Below, in pieces: positions 13,445-14,557 of a stretch of DNA of 14,557 bases. How positions within the stretch are numbered: the stretch's first letter is position 1; each line of letters opens with the position of its first letter. Under the pieces are notes generated by a model, which had not been told where the DNA came from, searched no databases, and saw only the letters and a list, made by a program, of their open reading frames with translations. The position numbers and the translations under genes were made by a program. The DNA comes from DATDRQ01 sp035291645 (lineage in GTDB: Bacteria > Chloroflexota > Anaerolineae > Anaerolineales > UBA4823), in NCBI GenBank assembly GCA_035291645.1, contig DATDRQ010000311.1, forward strand, positions 1 through 14,557. Direction: 5' to 3'.

Positions 13445-14341
13445 TTACATGAGCACGTGGAGCCGCCCTGGATGGATGCGGTACTCGAGTTCGGTGATGG
13501 CTTCGTAGAAGATCTCCCCGTCAGCGTGAGCCGGGGTCGGTTGCTCGCTGCGCACTCTCAGCCAGGTGGAGTCGATCTCGTGGATATTAGGGTGTTCAAC
13601 ATAGCTGCCCTCACCCGCTTTCATCGTCCTGGGCAGCAGTTTCAAGATCTGGATGCGGTTCTCCATATACCCATGCACGAAGGTCAGCCGGTCATCGAAG
13701 GGGTTCGCATGTGGCGTCATATAGAATAGACCGCCCGTACGCGGAGAGTTGCCCACAGTGACTAACGTCACCGGGCCGTGGTATTCCCCGCCATCCCACT
13801 CAAGGTGCATGATCCAGTGTGGATTATCCTTGACACCCAGGAGGGTCGCCGCCAGGTAGCGCAAAACGCCTTTGAGGCGCGTGATCTTTTGTTGGATCAG
13901 TGTAATATACGGCTCAAGTCCGATGGCGGCATTGTTATCGAAAAACCGTCCGTTCACCTCGCCCAGGTCCAGCGGATAGGCGCTTCCCCTGGCGATGACC
14001 TCCGCCGCAGCGGTGAGGTCCTTCGGCAATTTCAGGTTGTCCACCATATCATTGGCAGAACCGAGCGGCAAGATTCCCAACGGAGTCGGGTTATCTCCCT
14101 TTGTTGACCTGGCGATGCCATTCACCACCTCGCTGATGCTGCCATCACCCCCGGCGGCGATCACCGGGCTAAAACCGTGGCGAACGGCTTCTTCTGCCAG
14201 CTCGATCCCATGCCCAGGACCTTCGGTTTCGACGAGTTCATAATCGATCCCGGCTTCCCGCAAGGCAGCCTCCGCTTCCGGGCGGCGTTTCTTGGCGGTC
14301 CAGCGACCTGAGTAGGGGTTTAGGATGACTTTCGCTGGCAT
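13445..14341 (-). CDS. Diacylglycerol kinase-like lipid kinase (DagK/YegS/BmrU family)
   Basis: Members phosphorylate diacylglycerol or related lipids at the inner membrane face, feeding phosphatidic acid back into phospholipid synthesis. The 298-residue product has the DAGK catalytic domain: ILNPYSG (6-12), the nucleotide-binding AAGGDGSISEVVNG (62-75) and GILPLGSANDMVDNL (89-103). It continues with FFDNNAAIGLEPYIT in the second domain and ends with the conserved PAHADGEIF near residue 275. No membrane helices are present, as is normal for the soluble family. Substrate cannot be told from sequence alone. ATG at 14341 has GAGG five bases upstream. It lies 22 bases after the MgtE stop and 22 before the methyltransferase, so the three are probably one transcript. 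Confidence 0.9.
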   Translation of the reverse strand: MPAKVILNPYSGRWTAKKRRPEAEAALREAGIDYELVETEGPGHGIELAEEAVRHGFSPVIAAGGDGSISEVVNGIARSTKGDNPTPLGILPLGSANDMVDNLKLPKDLTAAAEVIARGSAYPLDLGEVNGRFFDNNAAIGLEPYITLIQQKITRLKGVLRYLAATLLGVKDNPHWIMHLEWDGGEYHGPVTLVTVGNSPRTGGLFYMTPHANPFDDRLTFVHGYMENRIQILKLLPRTMKAGEGSYVEHPNIHEIDSTWLRVRSEQPTPAHADGEIFYEAITELEYRIHPGRLHVLM

Positions 14342-14363
14342 GGAAACCTCTATTTCTTGTGAT

Positions 14364-14557
14364 TTAGTTCAGTTGGGGAAGGATTAGAGCCGCCAGGGAA
14401 AAGTAGATCATCAACCCAGTCCCATCGATTAAGGTCGTCATCAACGGTCCGGAAATGATCGTGGGATCAATATGCACCTTGTTCGCGAGAATGGGCACTA
14501 ATGAAGCGACCGTCGTCGCCCAGGTACAGATCACCGCCAGGGTGATACCGACCGTGA
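14364..14557 (-). CDS. mgtE: MgtE-type magnesium transporter, C-terminal end (runs off the right edge)
   Basis: Sixty-four codons plus two bases are visible, ending at TAA (14366-14364). The translation TVGITLAVICTWATTVASLVPIL, followed by HIDPTIISGPLMTTLIDGTGLMIYFSLAALIL, matches the last two membrane helices of MgtE Mg2+ channels/transporters. The Asp in TTLIDGTG is in the place of the pore Asp that binds Mg2+ in the family (family knowledge, aligned by eye). The N-domain, CBS pair and first helices are outside the window. Only the C-terminal part is seen, but the pattern is distinctive. It is the most upstream visible gene of the minus-strand series leading to the small kinase. Confidence 0.85.
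   Translation of the reverse strand, partial: TVGITLAVICTWATTVASLVPILANKVHIDPTIISGPLMTTLIDGTGLMIYFSLAALILPQLN

Noticed and set aside
1..14557. Search for tRNA/rRNA genes, CRISPR repeats, insertion sequences, integrase sites and toxin-antitoxin pairs
   Set aside because: None seen by eye; all sizeable stretches are explained by conserved chromosomal genes.

Overview
The window is a gene-dense stretch of bacterial chromosome, most likely from a member of the Chloroflexota (Anaerolineae-like). I infer this from the style of several proteins: a DUF255/YyaL-type protein, a SpoIIE-like PP2C phosphatase with an ADGQ metal motif, an LCP ligase with a short N-terminal tail, and separate SecD and SecF. 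No database was consulted, so the taxonomic call is inference. No mobile element, CRISPR array, rRNA or tRNA was seen. Genes cover nearly everything, and no gene-free gap exceeds about 130 bases.

Layout from left to right. (1) Positions 1-1285 hold the N-terminal part of hisS (minus) divergent from an exonuclease III-type AP endonuclease (plus). (2) Positions 1318-4148 hold a minus-strand pair, scpA followed by a DUF255 thioredoxin-fold protein. They are divergent from a thioredoxin gene (plus, 4258-4617). (3) Positions 4649-6801 hold a minus-strand pair, a SAM hydrolase overlapping murA by one base. They are divergent from a prepilin peptidase (plus, 6893-7663). (4) Positions 7709-11128 hold secD, secF and an LCP-family cell-wall ligase (minus). 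(5) Positions 11257-14557 hold a tight minus-strand series: the MgtE C-terminus, a diacylglycerol-kinase-like lipid kinase, a SAM methyltransferase, a 12-codon micro-ORF, a PP2C phosphatase, a small RCK_C-like protein (possibly frameshifted) and a small P-loop kinase.

Most genes are housekeeping: translation, DNA repair, chromosome condensation, redox, cell wall and secretion. The most useful observations are regulatory or residue-level. Five genes at the head of transcription units have a -10 box only 6-7 bases before the start codon and no Shine-Dalgarno sequence, which is the signature of leaderless mRNAs, whereas most genes inside operons have Shine-Dalgarno sequences. MurA carries Asp where the catalytic Cys normally sits, which predicts intrinsic fosfomycin resistance. 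The thioredoxin gene appears to end at an intrinsic terminator embedded in the coding sequence of the convergent murA. A 12-codon ORF with a near-perfect Shine-Dalgarno precedes the PP2C gene. The small RCK_C-like gene looks as if it contains two compensating indels. I saw no clear novel multi-gene system; the closest candidate is the mgtE-to-kinase series.
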